A DNA stretch of 64,000 nucleotides, from positions 608,501-672,500 of the forward strand of contig JASJOG010000173.1 in assembly GCA_030142905.1 (NCBI GenBank), in the 5' to 3' direction. The notes under the pieces are model-generated. The model saw only the letters and a program-made list of their open reading frames with translations. It ran no database searches and was not told the origin of the DNA. This DNA comes from Heliopora coerulea. Its lineage: Eukaryota; Cnidaria; Anthozoa; Scleralcyonacea; Helioporidae. Positions 32,007 to 44,872 of the stretch are shown here, one piece after another (position 1 is the stretch's first letter; each line of letters opens with the position of its first letter). A program made the position numbers and the translations under genes.

Positions 32007-33479
32007 TTGACATTTAGAACAAAAAATTTTTGAGAGCAGTACATTTTCGCAGTTGCCTGACGCTTTTGGCTACTTACACTTCACTCAGCATTTCCAGCTC
32101 GGCATTCCATTTTCATTTTCATGCATAGAATTGCAGAGCCTTTATTGCCAAAACTGATCAACGGTGGCATTTTGTGGGAAAAGTAGAGAAATAAATGACA
32201 CCAAGAATTGAATTGTACTGCACCCCGTCCAAAAAAGTGGCCGTTTCTACCATTTCCGTACCACAAAATTTGATGTCGTGAGACCGGTAATAGATGAAAT
32301 ATATATAGCTCACTTAGTTGTACCTTGCAAAATTTAAGATGCATAAAGCTATGTGAATATCCTATTACTGCTTCCATTTGATGATCGTTCGCATAAAAAA
32401 GCTGAAAATTATGTAATTTGCACGTGGTGTAGAACTACATGCTAAGAAACGTTGTATTAATGTACTGTGGAAATCGTTGAAGAATAAAAAAAAGAGCTAT
32501 CTAGACTGCATCTTGTACTGTAACTAATGTGTAGAATATAGAATATTAAAAACTTTACAAATGAGCACTATAAGCGCAAATGAGATGTGAGAAAGAATCG
32601 GTTAATTAATTGGTAAAATATCTAGTCATCTATGACGAGTTTAAGTTGCTATGATAAAACAATTATTGTCTACGATAATCCTGCTCAAACCCTAAGTGAC
32701 TATTTTTCAAAGATTGGCTCACTGTCATCATATGAGCTTCCAAAAACAATATTGAACCCACTTGACTTTGTCAAAAAATCTACGCTAGTTTTCTATTCAG
32801 TGTTGTTTCTGAGGCTGAGATTTGCTAATTTTTTTTAAATTCAATCTAGGCCTGAGAAATATCCCTCACTGGCCTTTGTCCACCAGACTATCATTAATCC
32901 TTGATTAAACTATTATTTACCAAGAGAGAGGTCCGTAAGGGAGAGTATTTGCATAAGGTTTTCGTACAGCCTTCGCTCTTCATCGCTCTGTCTGTACGAA
33001 AAAACCGTAGGCAAATACTTTGCAGTGGAGACCGAGCAAACGAGATTGATAAGGAATTTATTATATGGCTGTTAGTCGAGGTTTTTTTCCAATTTTTAGT
33101 TCAGTTTTCGTCATCAGATGTCACTGTCTACTTGACATCGTAACTTGTTCATTGTGCTTCTTGTTTCCACTAATTAAAGGTTTTTTATCGTAATCTTATA
33201 CAAGTAGCTTTAAACAAAAGCAGCACTGGTGTTCCAGCACATTTAATCACTCAAAAATTTTCAATTTACATTCTCAATCCCTCTCAAATTTCATTAAAAT
33301 CAGCTTGAAGATTTTCCCACTTAAACTTACCGAACCGGAATAAAGAGTGTATTGGACCGGTCCAATATCTTAAAATCTCGAACAGTTCAGCAATCAATCA
33401 GCATGCGTAATTTTGCGTATTGATCGAAAAACCGGTTCAATCCTAATATAATAAAAAACAAAAAAAAAAAAACATTACA
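32007..33479. other. 3' flank of receptor 2 and intergenic
   Basis: Likely 3' UTR first. At 32920-33040 an inverse pair (GTATTTGCATAAGGTTTTCG / CGAAAAAACCGTAGGCAAATAC) forms a hairpin. No protein-coding gene is recognised. Confidence 0.45.
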
Positions 33480-33760
33480 AATAATGCTTGGATCGCGCTC
33501 AAGATATTTAAATGCTCAGTGTGACACAACTGTACAGTTAAAAAGTATTATTATCAAAAATTTTTCATCAAATAAAACTGTTCGAGTGACAACTGACGAA
33601 CGTATGAGCTGATAAAAACACGTGAAAGATGTAGCCTCAAAAGCAATTGCAATTATGTACCATGTAAACCTTTTGTACCAAGACACAGTATAGTAACATT
33701 ATATAAGTCCAAAGTGCATCCATATTTTGGTTATCGCTCAGCCATTAGGATCATTCTGAT
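33480..33760 (+). mobile_element. LINE RT-terminal relic
   Basis: The translation has KHVKDVASKAIAIMYHVNLL, LYQDT and LYKSKVHPYFGY in near-continuous reading. This resembles the segment after the RT of CR1-like LINEs, where the K-H-I-E and S-Y/P-Y-L blocks occur. A stop and AT-rich flanks show it is dead. Confidence 0.55.
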
Positions 33761-35284
33761 GCCGTTAACAGACCCGAACTACCAGCTGAGTCGTGACTGG
33801 TTACAATTGTAACATTAGGTTTAATAGCAAAATGGGAAAAGTAAAAAATTAGGTTGAATATCTTTATAAGAGCAAAAAGATAAACACTTGGTATAGCCTT
33901 AGTTCAGAAGAGAAACGATATTTTGCCTACTGTGGAGTTTCAGTTTGAAAGCGATAGAATGTCTTTCTTAGTGATAAAACCACAACGCAGCTTGAATAAT
34001 ATAAAACAATTAGAATTAAATATGTGTGCGTAGATTTCCCTGAATTTAACTATTTTGTTCGGTTTTTAAAACTACAAGAATTTTAAATAGTACACTGACA
34101 ATTTCTTTTCAATTGTAGTTGGTTAAGTTGTTTTTATTATTTAAACAATGGATTATCAAGTTTCGTGTAACCGACGGTCTCCATTCAAGCCACTTCGTTA
34201 CTTATAAATAAACAAACAACAAAAAAAACTAATAAATGAATTAATGAATAAGTAAATAAATAAATCAATAAACAAATAGGTAAATGATAAATGTGCAATC
34301 CACACTGGGAGGAATGGATCCTTTAATGTCTTTATTAAATGTCTTGCGCACTTAACTAATCTAAGAACTTTGCTAAGGTGGGCAAGTCTCAGCACCTTAT
34401 GTATTTACTAAGGTCAACTAAGATATAGATTTAAGGGAATCATTAAATATTTTATTTTGATAATTCTAGGGAAATGTTCGGGTAGAAATACATAACAGTC
34501 CAAAAGAAATGTTCATATTTGTTGGAGTTGAGATATGGAGCATTTATACCGATACAATAGGTTTGCATTACAAGCTATAATGGATGGTGCGTCTTACCAT
34601 TAAACAGAACACTTTCTAAGCATATGAACTTGACAAATGTTCGCATATTTTAATTCTACCGATTTCTTCTTTTAGGTCAATTTTAGGTCAATCAAGCCTC
34701 GATCTTCAATAGCTGAAACCTCTGCACTAATGTAGTTGGGTTGTAACGATTATTCAACTTCTGGATGATATCTAAAATTTCTATGTTCTTATCGATTTTT
34801 AATGTGCTATTCCAAAAATCGTTTGTTATAAAATATGTCGTATAGCGTTAGTTCGTCAGAAGAGCAAAAACATAGGAAGATACCTTGAAGGTACGAAAGA
34901 CTCTGGTTACAAGACCGGTCTTAAACCGTAGAACACGTCCTAGTAATCGAATTGCTCACTGTAAAGGTTTGCTTGCCACTAAAGATTCTCTCTTCCTCGC
35001 AGGATGTCTTTCGTTGTAAGATTACGTCAAACATGACTTGCCACATCGTCAATCGATTCTCGGACATTCTGATAAGGGAGCTTCATTTGTGTTTACATAC
35101 ACCAAGAAGATTCGACATTACATCCCATCGTTTAGGAAAACGAGAGCTGACCCTGGTGTTACAGCTAATTGGTGTTACAATGGGCACCTAAATGAGTCCT
35201 GCTCACGTTGTTACTTAAGTCTTTCTTTGTAATGTAGATGTGATCGATATTGATAAGCTTAGCGTGTTTAAATAAAGTTTTTTT
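33761..35284. other. Intergenic, only low-complexity features
   Basis: An (AAAT/AATA) tetranucleotide stretch lies at 34200-34280. The short overlapping frames near 34952-35232 have no recognised domain. Confidence 0.45.
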
Positions 35285-35577
35285 ATCTATTCCATTTATC
35301 CCATCTATCCTACCTATCACATCTATCCCATCTACCCCATCTTTCCCATGCATCATATCCATCCCATCTATCCATCCATCCTATCTATCCACCCATCCTA
35401 TTTATCCCATCTATTCCATCGATCCCATCAATCCCATCAATCCCATTGATCCCATCGATCCCATTGATCCCATCGATCCATTCATCCCATCAATCCCATC
35501 CATACCATCGATTTGTCCATCCCATCCCATGGATCTATCCATCGATCCGTCGATCCGTTGTTCCGTCTATCTTTATT
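35285..35577. repeat. (CCATC/CGATC)n minisatellite
   Basis: Roughly 290 bases of TCCCATC, TCGATCC and related pentamers. It can be read as an IPSIPSI-type frame, which is a by-product of the repeat. Confidence 0.85.
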
Positions 35578-35869
35578 TTTAAAAATGCTAACTCGAATCC
35601 TTACTCTAATCCTGAGTGGGATCTTTACTCGAATCCCAACTCGGATGACCAACTAACTCAAAATCGAGTTTGAAGTTGTCGAAATTGTACGATAATTAAG
35701 ATCACATTTCTAAACTACATGTTGGTACTGACTCCCTTTGTGTTTCCTTTGTATAAGTAGTGAATGATCGTGGCTATTGATTTACCGGGCAGGAAACGTA
35801 GACCTAATATAAAGATGAGAGCCCAGCTCAGGATTTTTATATAGAGAGCCATAACAACAGAAAAAACGC

Positions 35870-36700
35870 AAAGTATTTAAAACAACTTTATTAACGTTTC
35901 GTTTCGGACGTGCAATATCTTCAGAGTGACTATTTACAACTGTGACAAAAACCTGTATATCTATTTACACGGAATGATAAGTAACATGAAAACTAACCAA
36001 TGGGATTAAAGTAACAAGTTGTAACTTGACACGAAAATAGAGATAAAATAAAATGAAATCAAAGGCACAATGAAAAGGGGGCCGCGTGAAACCAAAATAA
36101 AGAAAGGGGTAAGGAATAGATGTTTTCGTTGAGAGAGGGTCTATATTTCGATATCAGTAAGCTTTCTCTTGAAAGAGCTCAAAGTTGGAGTTCGAACGAC
36201 AAGAAGAGATAATAGTGAAATCATCAGGAGAGAAGTGGTGAAGATATTGATGTTAGTGGGCAAAAACGCTTGAAAGGGAATTCGTTGCAAGTTTCTTTCA
36301 CGTCAAAGGCGAAACCCCCATATGCTCTGAGATTCACGTATGAAAATGTCGGCGCATTTGGCCGAAATACAATGCCCTGCAGCATTGACAAGAGTATTTA
36401 TAAATAATACGCGATCTCGTCGACTTGCGAATTCGGTCTTTGAAGGAAAAGAAACCGGACAGTCGTCTGCCTGACTGGAAGATGAAACGTACAGCAACGT
36501 GTGGGAAAGCAGAGGAACATAATTTAGCAATTTGAGTTCGGATTTGTAAAGAGTGTGAACCTGTGAAAGGGAGAGAAAGGTTGAGGACAGTTTTACCAGG
36601 CATGTTTGAATTTTGCGTTGGCGGACTGAACAGTTTATCGAGAAAAACTCTAATGCAGTGGTCAAGGAAAATTTCAGGACATCCATCGTTGAGTCAATGC
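35870..36700 (-). mobile_element. Penelope-like element fragment (3' end, minus)
   Basis: On the minus strand 36700-36300 encodes the PLE region LPFTGSHSLQIRTQIAKLC, FIFQSGRRLSGFFSFKD and IIYKYSCQCCRALYFGQ-RRHFHT, i.e. the linker and GIY-YIG core (Y-F-G variant), followed by SEHMGVSP. It has frame changes and ends. A PLE end with a degenerate hammerhead core (CTGAAGATATTGCACG...GAAACG, minus, 35894-35923) closes it on the left. The RT is absent. Confidence 0.75.
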
Positions 36701-37204
36701 TTAAACCATTTGCTTTAGCTTTAACTCCAGTTCTGAAACCTATAGCAGAGGTGCACTCACATATAGGAAAAGGAGCATTACGGAGCCTTAAGCTCCTTCC
36801 TTAGAGGCCACAAAAATTATTTCTATTTTCACCCATGAAAAAAAATAAACATTACAACGCAAAGTTAAAAGCTGATGGCGTAGAGGCTACGATTCCTCTG
36901 ATAGACGACCAGAAATGCTTAAATTTCTCCGAAATCTCAGTAGTGTGTTGTGTACAAGGAGTGTTCGTTCTTTATGCCAGAATTGGCCTTGTAGAGACGT
37001 TAAAATATAAACAGTTCCTGGAGGAGCTTTCCTTCAGAACCCAAAGTTGAGTCTGAATTACCATTCTACTTGCCCCTTACAAAAATCCTGAGTGCGTAGT
37101 TGACCCATAGAGGTTGAAAACCAAGGCCAGTACAATTGACTTGGTCCACAAGGATGTTTATAAAACAGCGATTTTGTCGTGGTAACAAATTGAAAGGCAG
37201 TTTT
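36701..37204. other. Low-copy repeat related to 31.26-31.54 kb
   Basis: It carries ATTCCTCTGATAGACGACCA and TGTGTTGTGTACAA blocks that are also seen, diverged, before tail exon 2. The small frame at 36835 is not convincing as a gene. Confidence 0.4.
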
Positions 37205-37490
37205 TAGATACATTGATACCATGGTGATCGGTAATTTAAGATAAAGAGAAAATGAAGATGAATATACGCACTAAAGAGGTATACACAGTTACTAAAGACT
37301 GTTAGATCGTTTAGTTCTTAAAAGAACTGTATGAAACTAACCACACGTTGTTTTCTTCAAGTTTCATACACTTCTTTTAAGAACTAAACGATCCAACAGT
37401 CTTTGGTAACTGTGTATACCTCTTTAGTGCGTATATTCCTCTTCATTTTCTCTTACTTTATCTTAAATTACCAATCACCATGGTATCAAC
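37205..37490. repeat. Inverted repeat element (MITE-like)
   Basis: Arms of about 125 bases (TTGATACCATGGTGATC... and inverse) flank about 25 bases. It lies at the 5' edge of the PLE remnant and may have inserted into it. Confidence 0.75.
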
Positions 37491-37504
37491 GTATTTAAAA
37501 AGGA

Positions 37505-39550
37505 TGTTTATGTTAGTACGATGAAGGAAATTCTTTCGGACACCTCAAAATTTAAATCAGTTCGAACCGACATAATGAACACCACCATAACACTTGAAAA
37601 ACACTTGCGTGAACTTCCTCTTAGTCTTAACAAAGACAACGTTATTGACCAAGGTACCTGTGAACGTTTAGCTCCTTCCGGCTAAAATCCAGGTATTTTA
37701 TACGGCTTACCTAAGTTACTTTTACGGGAAAGTTTACTTATCTGCAAACTAAAGTCTTTTTTAAATGCCAACATGGGCTCAGCTCCACTTTTTCTGTTTT
37801 GATTCATCTTTGTTGTTTTTACTCTTACTTTTTACGGTCTGTCGACCTACCGTCAGTTAGTGTAATATTTATTTTTATTCTTTCATTCTAGTAGTTATCG
37901 CAAGTGTTAGCATTTGCCTGTTACTATATAATTAGCGTCACTGCGTTGGTTATTTATTTCTGAAGATGTTGCAAGCTTTGTGACGAAACGTTAGATCCAT
38001 TAAACAATTTTGAAATTTACTTCTCACTTCTCTATTTAAAATGCTAATCCTTCGTATTATATGTTGGGCTCTGATATTTGTTACACGTTTGCGATTCCCG
38101 CCTGGTGATTCTATCCCTCTTTTCTTCACGTTTTGCGTAGTTCTAACCTCGATACCACTAACGTATTTATGGCTAGTTTCGGGATTAATTCTCTTTTCAC
38201 CAATGTGCCACTAAACGAAACGTTTGACATCATAATTAATAAGGCTTTTCACAACACTACACTTTTTCATCACTAGTCTGCATCACAATTGCGAAAACTT
38301 TTATCGTTATCAGTTAAATACTGCCGTTTCTTATTTAATGATTGCTTCTATGCACAAACAGATGGTGTAGCCATGGATCTCCGCTCGCTCCTCTGGTGGC
38401 TAATATTATCTTAGCATTTCATGAACCCTGCTGGTTGGTTAAGTGCCAGCAGATTTTAAACCGCTATTTTTCCGCCGTTATATTGATGATTGTTAAGAAT
38501 ATGATGGCCCAGCATATAGCTTTTAATAAAAACATAATGGATCATAATAGAAAAACGAACTTTAATGCTGACGTTTCGTTACTAAACAAGTAACATCTTC
38601 AGAGCGAAATGAATTACAATGTTTGCATAAGGCTTAAATAACTGTTACGAAAACAGGTGGTGGTGATGGCATGAGAAGGACAAAGGAATGTTAATGAGTG
38701 TGGCAGAGTGAAACTTAATGGAGTCGTTGGTATGTTATGTACAGAATTAGCATAAATAGATAGGTTATTTTTCGCTCGCGTGATCACGTTCGTCCCTTTC
38801 TAGATTACCTCAACTCGTAACATCCCAACATTACATTCACTAACCAGCTAGAGGTCAACTCCACGCTTCCTTTTCTAGAAGTTTTAATTAATCGGTCAGT
38901 AGGTTTCTCTACTTCAGTTTGGCACAAGCCCACTTTTACAGATTTATTCACTAACTTTGACAGTTTCAACCCATCTTCCTTTAAGCGGGGTCTCGTCTAT
39001 ATTATACTAAATCGGTACTTGAAAATTTGTTCCTCCTTCCTCCTTTTTCACACAGAAGTCCTAAAGGTTAAAAACCTTTTACTACGTAATGGCTATCCTG
39101 AAGCTTTTCTCGATCACTGTATCAGTGTTTTCTTAGATGGTTTATTTAGCCCACCACACCAGTACCCTAATTCCTCTCAAAGGAGAGTGATTTACTTCAC
39201 ACTGTCTTTTACCAGATCTCATTTACTGCTATAGATCATAACCCAGATTATGAAATTATGTTCCGCAGCCTTTCCATATGCCTCTTTTTGTTTAATTTTT
39301 CGATCCGGACGACGGTTGTCCAGTTTCTTTCCTTTCAAGGACCAAATACTCACGTTACTGAGATCGCGTGTCTTTTATAAATACACATGCCAATGCTGCT
39401 CAGCGTTGTATTTCGGCCAATTTCTTCCGGTCATTCTTCTTCTAACCTCCAAGTACTTATCCGAAAGAGTTTGTTCTGATTTGTCTCTGCCGGATGTGTG
39501 TTAATGCCTTCCATCATGTCGCCTTTGCTATTGGTTCACCTTTTCTATTG
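37505..39550 (+). mobile_element. Penelope-like element, RT and endonuclease, fragmented
   Basis: Collinear pieces of one PLE: RT N-terminus (37510-37720, ending ILYGLPK); a terminal-repeat segment with hammerhead-like core (37960-37995); RT palm with DGVAMGSPLAPLVANI and, in a shifted frame, FRRYIDD (38140-38490); a second terminal-repeat segment in minus orientation with a good hammerhead core (38570-38602); RT thumb (HPNITFTNQLEVNS, STSVWHKPTFT, LRNGYP; 38790-39190); endonuclease linker and GIY-YIG start (39190-39425). The tail of this copy is the seed of the tandem array that follows. Confidence 0.8.
38140..39425 (+). pseudogene. PLE reverse transcriptase/endonuclease, decayed
   Basis: The catalytic Y-I-D-D box survives but the reading frame shifts around it. 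Stops occur in the thumb (after DYLNS) and before TQIMKLC. The C-terminal SALYFGQ retains the Y-x-G of GIY-YIG. The RT fingers between 37720 and 38140 are replaced by terminal-repeat sequence. Not functional. Confidence 0.75.
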
Positions 39551-39552
39551 GT

Positions 39553-39600
<48 letters not shown>

Positions 39601-39967
39601 ATAAGTATGATGAAAAGTTTGTTCTCAAGCTTTTACCTCAGAAAACTTCTGAGCTCCCCAACGGGAATCGAACCCGTGTCTCCCGATTGCCGGTACGGTT
39701 GTTTTACCACTACACTATAGGGTCTCAGACGGCAAGCATGATGTTAATTAGGGACCTGGTTCGTAATATTGATATGCCTGAGATCGTTACTGAGATCGCG
39801 TGTCTTTTATAAATACACATGCCAATGCTGCTCAGCGTTGTATTTCGGCCAATTTCTTCCGGTCATTCTTCTTCTAACCTCCAAGTACTTATCCGAAAGA
39901 GTTTGTTCTGATTTGTCTCTGCCGGATGTGTGTTAATGTCTTCCATCATGTCGCCTTTGCTATTGGT

Positions 39968-40021
<54 letters not shown>

Positions 40022-40405
40022 ATAAGTATGATGAAAAGTTTGTTCTCAAGCTTTTACCTCAGAAAACTTCTGAGCTCCCCAACGGGAATCGAACCCGTGT
40101 CTCCCGATTGCCGGTACGGTTGTTTTACCACTACACTATAGGGTCTCAGACGGCAAGCATGATGTTAATTAGAGACCTGGTTCGTAATATTGATATGCCT
40201 GAGATCGTTACTGAGATCGCGTGTCTTTTATAAATACACATGCCAATGCTGCTCAGCGTTGTATTTCGGCCAATTTCTTCCGGTCATTCTTCTTCTAACC
40301 TCCAAGTACTTATCCGAAAGAGTTTGTTCTGATTTGTCTCTGCCGGATGTGTGTTAATGTCTTCCATCATGTCGCCTTTGCTATTGGTTCACCTTTTCTA
40401 TTGGT

Positions 40406-40457
<52 letters not shown>

Positions 40458-40844
40458 ATAAGTATGATGAAAAGTTTGTTCTCAAGCTTTTACCTCAGAA
40501 AACTTCTGAGCTCCCCAACGGGAATCGAACCCGTGTCTCCCGATTGCCGGTACGGTTGTTTTACCACTACACTATAGGGTCTCAGACGGCAAGCATGATG
40601 TTAATTAGAGACCTGGTTCGTAATATTGATATGCCTGAGATCGTTACTGAGATCGCGTGTCTTTTATAAATACACATGCCAATGCTGCTCAGCGTTGTAT
40701 TTCGGCCAATTTCTTCCGGTCATTCTTCTTCTAACCTCCAAGTACTTATCCGAAAGAGTTTGTTCTGATTTGTCTCTGCCGGATGTGTGTTAATGTCTTC
40801 CATCATGTCGCCTTTGCTATTGGTTCACCTTTTCTATTGGTTAT

Positions 40845-40878
<34 letters not shown>

Positions 40879-41266
40879 CATAAGTATGATGAAAAGTTTG
40901 TTCTCAAGCTTTTACCTCAGAAAACTTCTGAGCTCCCCAACGGGAATCGAACCCGTGTCTCCCGATTGCCGGTACGGTTGTTTTACCACTACACTATAGG
41001 GTCTCAGACGGCAAGCATGATGTTAATTAGGGACCTGGTTCGTAATATTGATATGCCTGAGATCGTTACTGAGATCGCGTGTCTTTTATAAATACACATG
41101 CCAATGCTGCTCAGCATTGTATTTCGGCCAATTTCTTCCGGTCATTCTTCTTCTAACCTCCAAGTACTTATCCGAAAGAGTTTGTTCTGATTTGTCTCTG
41201 CCGGATGTGTGTTAATGTCTTCCATCATGTCGCCTTTGCTATTGGTTCACCTTTTCTATTGGTTAT

Positions 41267-41300
<34 letters not shown>

Positions 41301-41668
41301 CATAAGTATGATGAAAAGTTTGTTCTCAAGCTTTTACCTCAGAAAACTTCTGAGCTCCCCAACGGGAATCGAACCCGTGTCTCCCGATTGCCGGTACGGT
41401 TGTTTTACCACTACACTATAGGGTCTCAGACGGCAAGCATGATGTTAATTAGGGACCTGGTTCGTAATATTGATATGCCTGAGATCGTTACTGAGATCGC
41501 GTGTCTTTTATAAATACACATGCCAATGCTGCTCAGCATTGTATTTCGGCCAATTTCTTCCGGTCATTCTTCTTCTAACCTCCAAGTACTTATCCGAAAG
41601 AGTTTGTTCTGATTTGTCTCTGCCGGATGTGTGTTAATGTCTTCCATCATGTCGCCTTTGCTATTGGT

Positions 41669-41722
<54 letters not shown>

Positions 41723-42106
41723 ATAAGTATGATGAAAAGTTTGTTCTCAAGCTTTTACCTCAGAAAACTTCTGAGCTCCCCAACGGGAATCGAACCCGTG
41801 TCTCCCGATTGCCGGTACGGTTGTTTTACCACTACACTATAGGGTCTCAGACGGCAAGCATGATGTTAATTAGAGACCTGGTTCGTAATATTGATATGCC
41901 TGAGATCGTTACTGAGATCGCGTGTCTTTTATAAATACACATGCCAATGCTGCTCAGCGTTGTATTTCGGCCAATTTCTTCCGGTCATTCTTCTTCTAAC
42001 CTCCAAGTACTTATCCGAAAGAGTTTGTTCTGATTTGTCTCTGCCGGATGTGTGTTAATGTCTTCCATCATGTCGCCTTTGCTATTGGTTCACCTTTTCT
42101 ATTGGT

Positions 42107-42144
<38 letters not shown>

Positions 42145-42511
42145 ATAAGTATGATGAAAAGTTTGTTCTCAAGCTTTTACCTCAGAAAACTTCTGAGCTC
42201 CTCAACGGGAATCGAACCCGTGTCTCCCGATTGCCGGTACGGTTGTTTTACCACTACACTATAGGGTCTCAGACGGCAAGCATGATGTTAATTAGGGACC
42301 TGGTTCGTAATATTGATATGCCTGAGATCGTTACTGAGATCGCGTGTCTTTTATAAATACACATGCCAATGCTGCTCAGCGTTGTATTTCGGCCAATTTC
42401 TTCCGGTCATTCTTCTTCTAACCTCCAAGTACTTATCCGAAAGAGTTTGTTCTGATTTGTCTCTGCCGGATGTGTGTTAATGTCTTCCATCATGTCGCCT
42501 TTGCTATTGGT

Positions 42512-42557
<46 letters not shown>

Positions 42558-42941
42558 ATAAGTATGATGAAAAGTTTGTTCTCAAGCTTTTACCTCAGAA
42601 AACTTCTGAGCTCCCCAACGGGAATCGAACCCGTGTCTCCCGATTGCCGGTACGGTTGTTTTACCACTACACTATAGGGTCTCAGACGGCAAGCATGATG
42701 TTAATTAGAGACCTGGTTCGTAATATTGATATGCCTGAGATCGTTACTGAGATCGCGTGTCTTTTATAAATACACATGCCAATGCTGCTCAGCGTTGTAT
42801 TTCGGCCAATTTCTTCCGGTCATTCTTCTTCTAATCTCCAAGTACTTATCCGAAAGAGTTTGTTCTGATTTGTCTCTGCCGGATGTGTGTTAATGTCTTC
42901 CATCATGTCGCCTTTGCTATTGGTTCACCTTTTCTATTGGT

Positions 42942-42989
<48 letters not shown>

Positions 42990-43373
42990 ATAAGTATGAT
43001 GAAAAGTTTGTTCTCAAACTTTTACCTCAGAAAACTTCTGAGCTCCCCAACGGGAATCGAACCCGTGTCTCCCGATTGCCGGTACGGTTGTTTTACCACT
43101 ACACTATAGGGTCTCAGACGGCAAGCATGATGTTAATTAGAGACCTGGTTCGTAATATTGATATGCCTGAGATCGTTACTGAGATCGCGTGTCTTTTATA
43201 AATACACATGCCAATGCTGCTCAGCGTTGTATTTCGGCCAATTTCTTCCGGTCATTCTTCTTCTAACCTCCAAGTACTTATCCGAAAGAGTTTGTTCTGA
43301 TTTGTCTCTGCCGGATGTGTGTTAATGCCTTCCATCATGTCGCCTTTGCTATTGGTTCACCTTTTCTATTGGT

Positions 43374-43410
<37 letters not shown>

Positions 43411-43793
43411 TAAGTATGATGAAAAGTTTGTTCTCAAGCTTTTACCTCAGAAAACTTCTGAGATCCCCAACGGGAATCGAACCCGTGTCTCCCGATTGCC
43501 GGTACGGTTGTTTTACCACTACACTATAGGGTCTCAGACGGCAAGCATGATGTTAATTAGGGACCTGGTTCGTAATATTGATATGCCTGAGATCGTTACT
43601 GAGATCGCGTGTCTTTTATAAATACACATGCCAATGCTGCTCAGCGTTGTATTTCGGCCAATTTCTTCCGGTCATTCTTCTTCTAACCTCCAAGTACTTA
43701 TCCGAAAGAGTTTGTTCTGATTTGTCTCTGCCGGATGTGTGTTAATGCCTTCCATCATGTCGCCTTTGCTATTGGTTCACCTTTTCTATTGGT

Positions 43794-43849
<56 letters not shown>

Positions 43850-44233
43850 ATAAGTATGATGAAAAGTTTGTTCTCAAGCTTTTACCTCAGAAAACGTCTG
43901 AGCTCCCTAACGGGAATCGAACCCGTGTCTCCCGATTGCCGGTACGGTTGTTTTACCACTACACTATAGGGTCTCAGACGGCAAGCATGATGTTAATTAG
44001 AGACCTGGTTCGTAATATTGATATGCCTGAGATCGTTACTGAGATCGCGTGTCTTTTATAAATACACATGCCAATGCTGCTCAGCGTTGTATTTCGGCCA
44101 ATTTCTTCCGGTCATTCTTCTTCTAACCTCCAAGTACTTATCCGAAAGAGTTTGTTCTGATTTGTCTCTGCCGGATGTGTGTTAATGTCTTCCATCATGT
44201 CGCCTTTGCTATTGGTTCACCTTTTCTATTGGT

Positions 44234-44281
<48 letters not shown>

Positions 44282-44430
44282 ATAAGTATGATGAAAAGTT
44301 TGTTCTCAAGCTTTTACCTCAGAAAACTTCTGAGCTCCCCAACGGGAATCGAACCCGTGTCTCCCGATTGCCGGTACGGTTGTTTTACCACTACACTATA
44401 GGGTCTCAGACGGCAAGCATGATGTTAATA
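39353..44430 (+). repeat. Tandem array of 12 PLE tail-(TA)n-tRNA units
   Basis: Each 412-440-bp unit has: a PLE endonuclease tail (GTTACTGAGATCGCGTG to CTATTGGTT); (TA)n of variable length; GTATGTATATAAGTATGATG; a minus-strand tRNA-like gene; and TTAATTAGRGACCTGGTTCG to TATGCCTGAGATC. The CACATGCCAATGCTGCTCAG landmark recurs at about 39385, 39817, 40238, 40673, 41095, 41517, 41939, 42361, 42773, 43206, 43626 and 44066. Units differ by a few bases, by TA length, and by a 17-base CACCTTTTCTATTGGTT that is missing in units 2, 6 and 8. Frames of 67-108 codons repeated through the array are shadows. Confidence 0.95.
39653..39726 (-). tRNA. tRNA-like gene of the array (12 copies)
   Basis: Minus strand. 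The D-arm is of the TATAGTGTAGTGGTAAAAC type, as in Gly/Glu/Asp tRNAs. The T-arm ACGGG-TTCGATT-CCCGT is perfect. The anticodon stem CCGTA/TCGGG is weak, with loop CCGGCAA (C33; GGC if read normally). The acceptor pairs only with a bulge. Further copies begin near 40074, 40511, 40934, 41357, 41778, 42200, 42612, 43045, 43466, 43906 and 44335. One has a T-for-C change in the acceptor side (42201) and one GATCCCC (43466). Pol III A and B boxes are kept in all, but function as tRNA is doubtful. Confidence 0.6.
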
Positions 44431-44808
44431 AATGTTAGTAAAATGTGTTTTAAAATGTTCTCAAGATGTCCTTAATCCGCCCAGAAAATCGATAGCCAAG
44501 AGTATAAAGGGTCACTTGAGAAGATTTCTTTTCTAGATCGTAAACAAAATGTGCAACAAGGAAAACGAAAATACTTTGCGAGAAAAAAAAAACATGGTAA
44601 TCCATATTTTTATATATTAGGCGAAGCTGCTATTAAGAAAGAAGCGTTATTAAAAAAATAAGTTAAGTCAACCGACTGATATCAAATCACTTGCACTGCA
44701 GACGTAAACCACCCACACAAATTTAAATTCTAATGTTAAGTAGTAGTTTCGTTGGTTCAGAAACCCTCAAATTGAGTTCCTGCAACAACAATCAGAACAT
44801 TACAAGGA

Positions 44809-44872
44809 ATGACTCCACCATTAATTTGCGTAGTTGTGCTGGCGTTGTTTCTTAACGTCGCAGTTCTTTCAG
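44809..44872 (+). CDS. Signal-peptide first exon, receptor family, copy C
   Basis: 64 bp, MTPPLICVVV...NVAVLS, ending CTTTCAG|GTGAGC in phase 1. Compared with copy B the only residue change is R to L near the end. No Ig or tail exon follows within the window, so its gene, if real, continues elsewhere or the copy is orphaned. Confidence 0.6.

Noticed and set aside
35285..35577. IPSIPSI-type protein repeat
   Set aside because: It is the translation of a simple (CCATC)n minisatellite.
39353..44430. Regular repeats that could suggest a CRISPR array
   Set aside because: Units are over 400 bases, contain PLE and tRNA sequence, have no short unique spacers, and the DNA is animal nuclear.
39498..44475. 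Many repeated frames of 67-108 codons in the array (reading IYIYIY, PNGNRTRVSRLPVRLF and similar)
   Set aside because: They come from (TA)n and the antisense of the tRNA-like gene; each is repeated only because the DNA is repeated.
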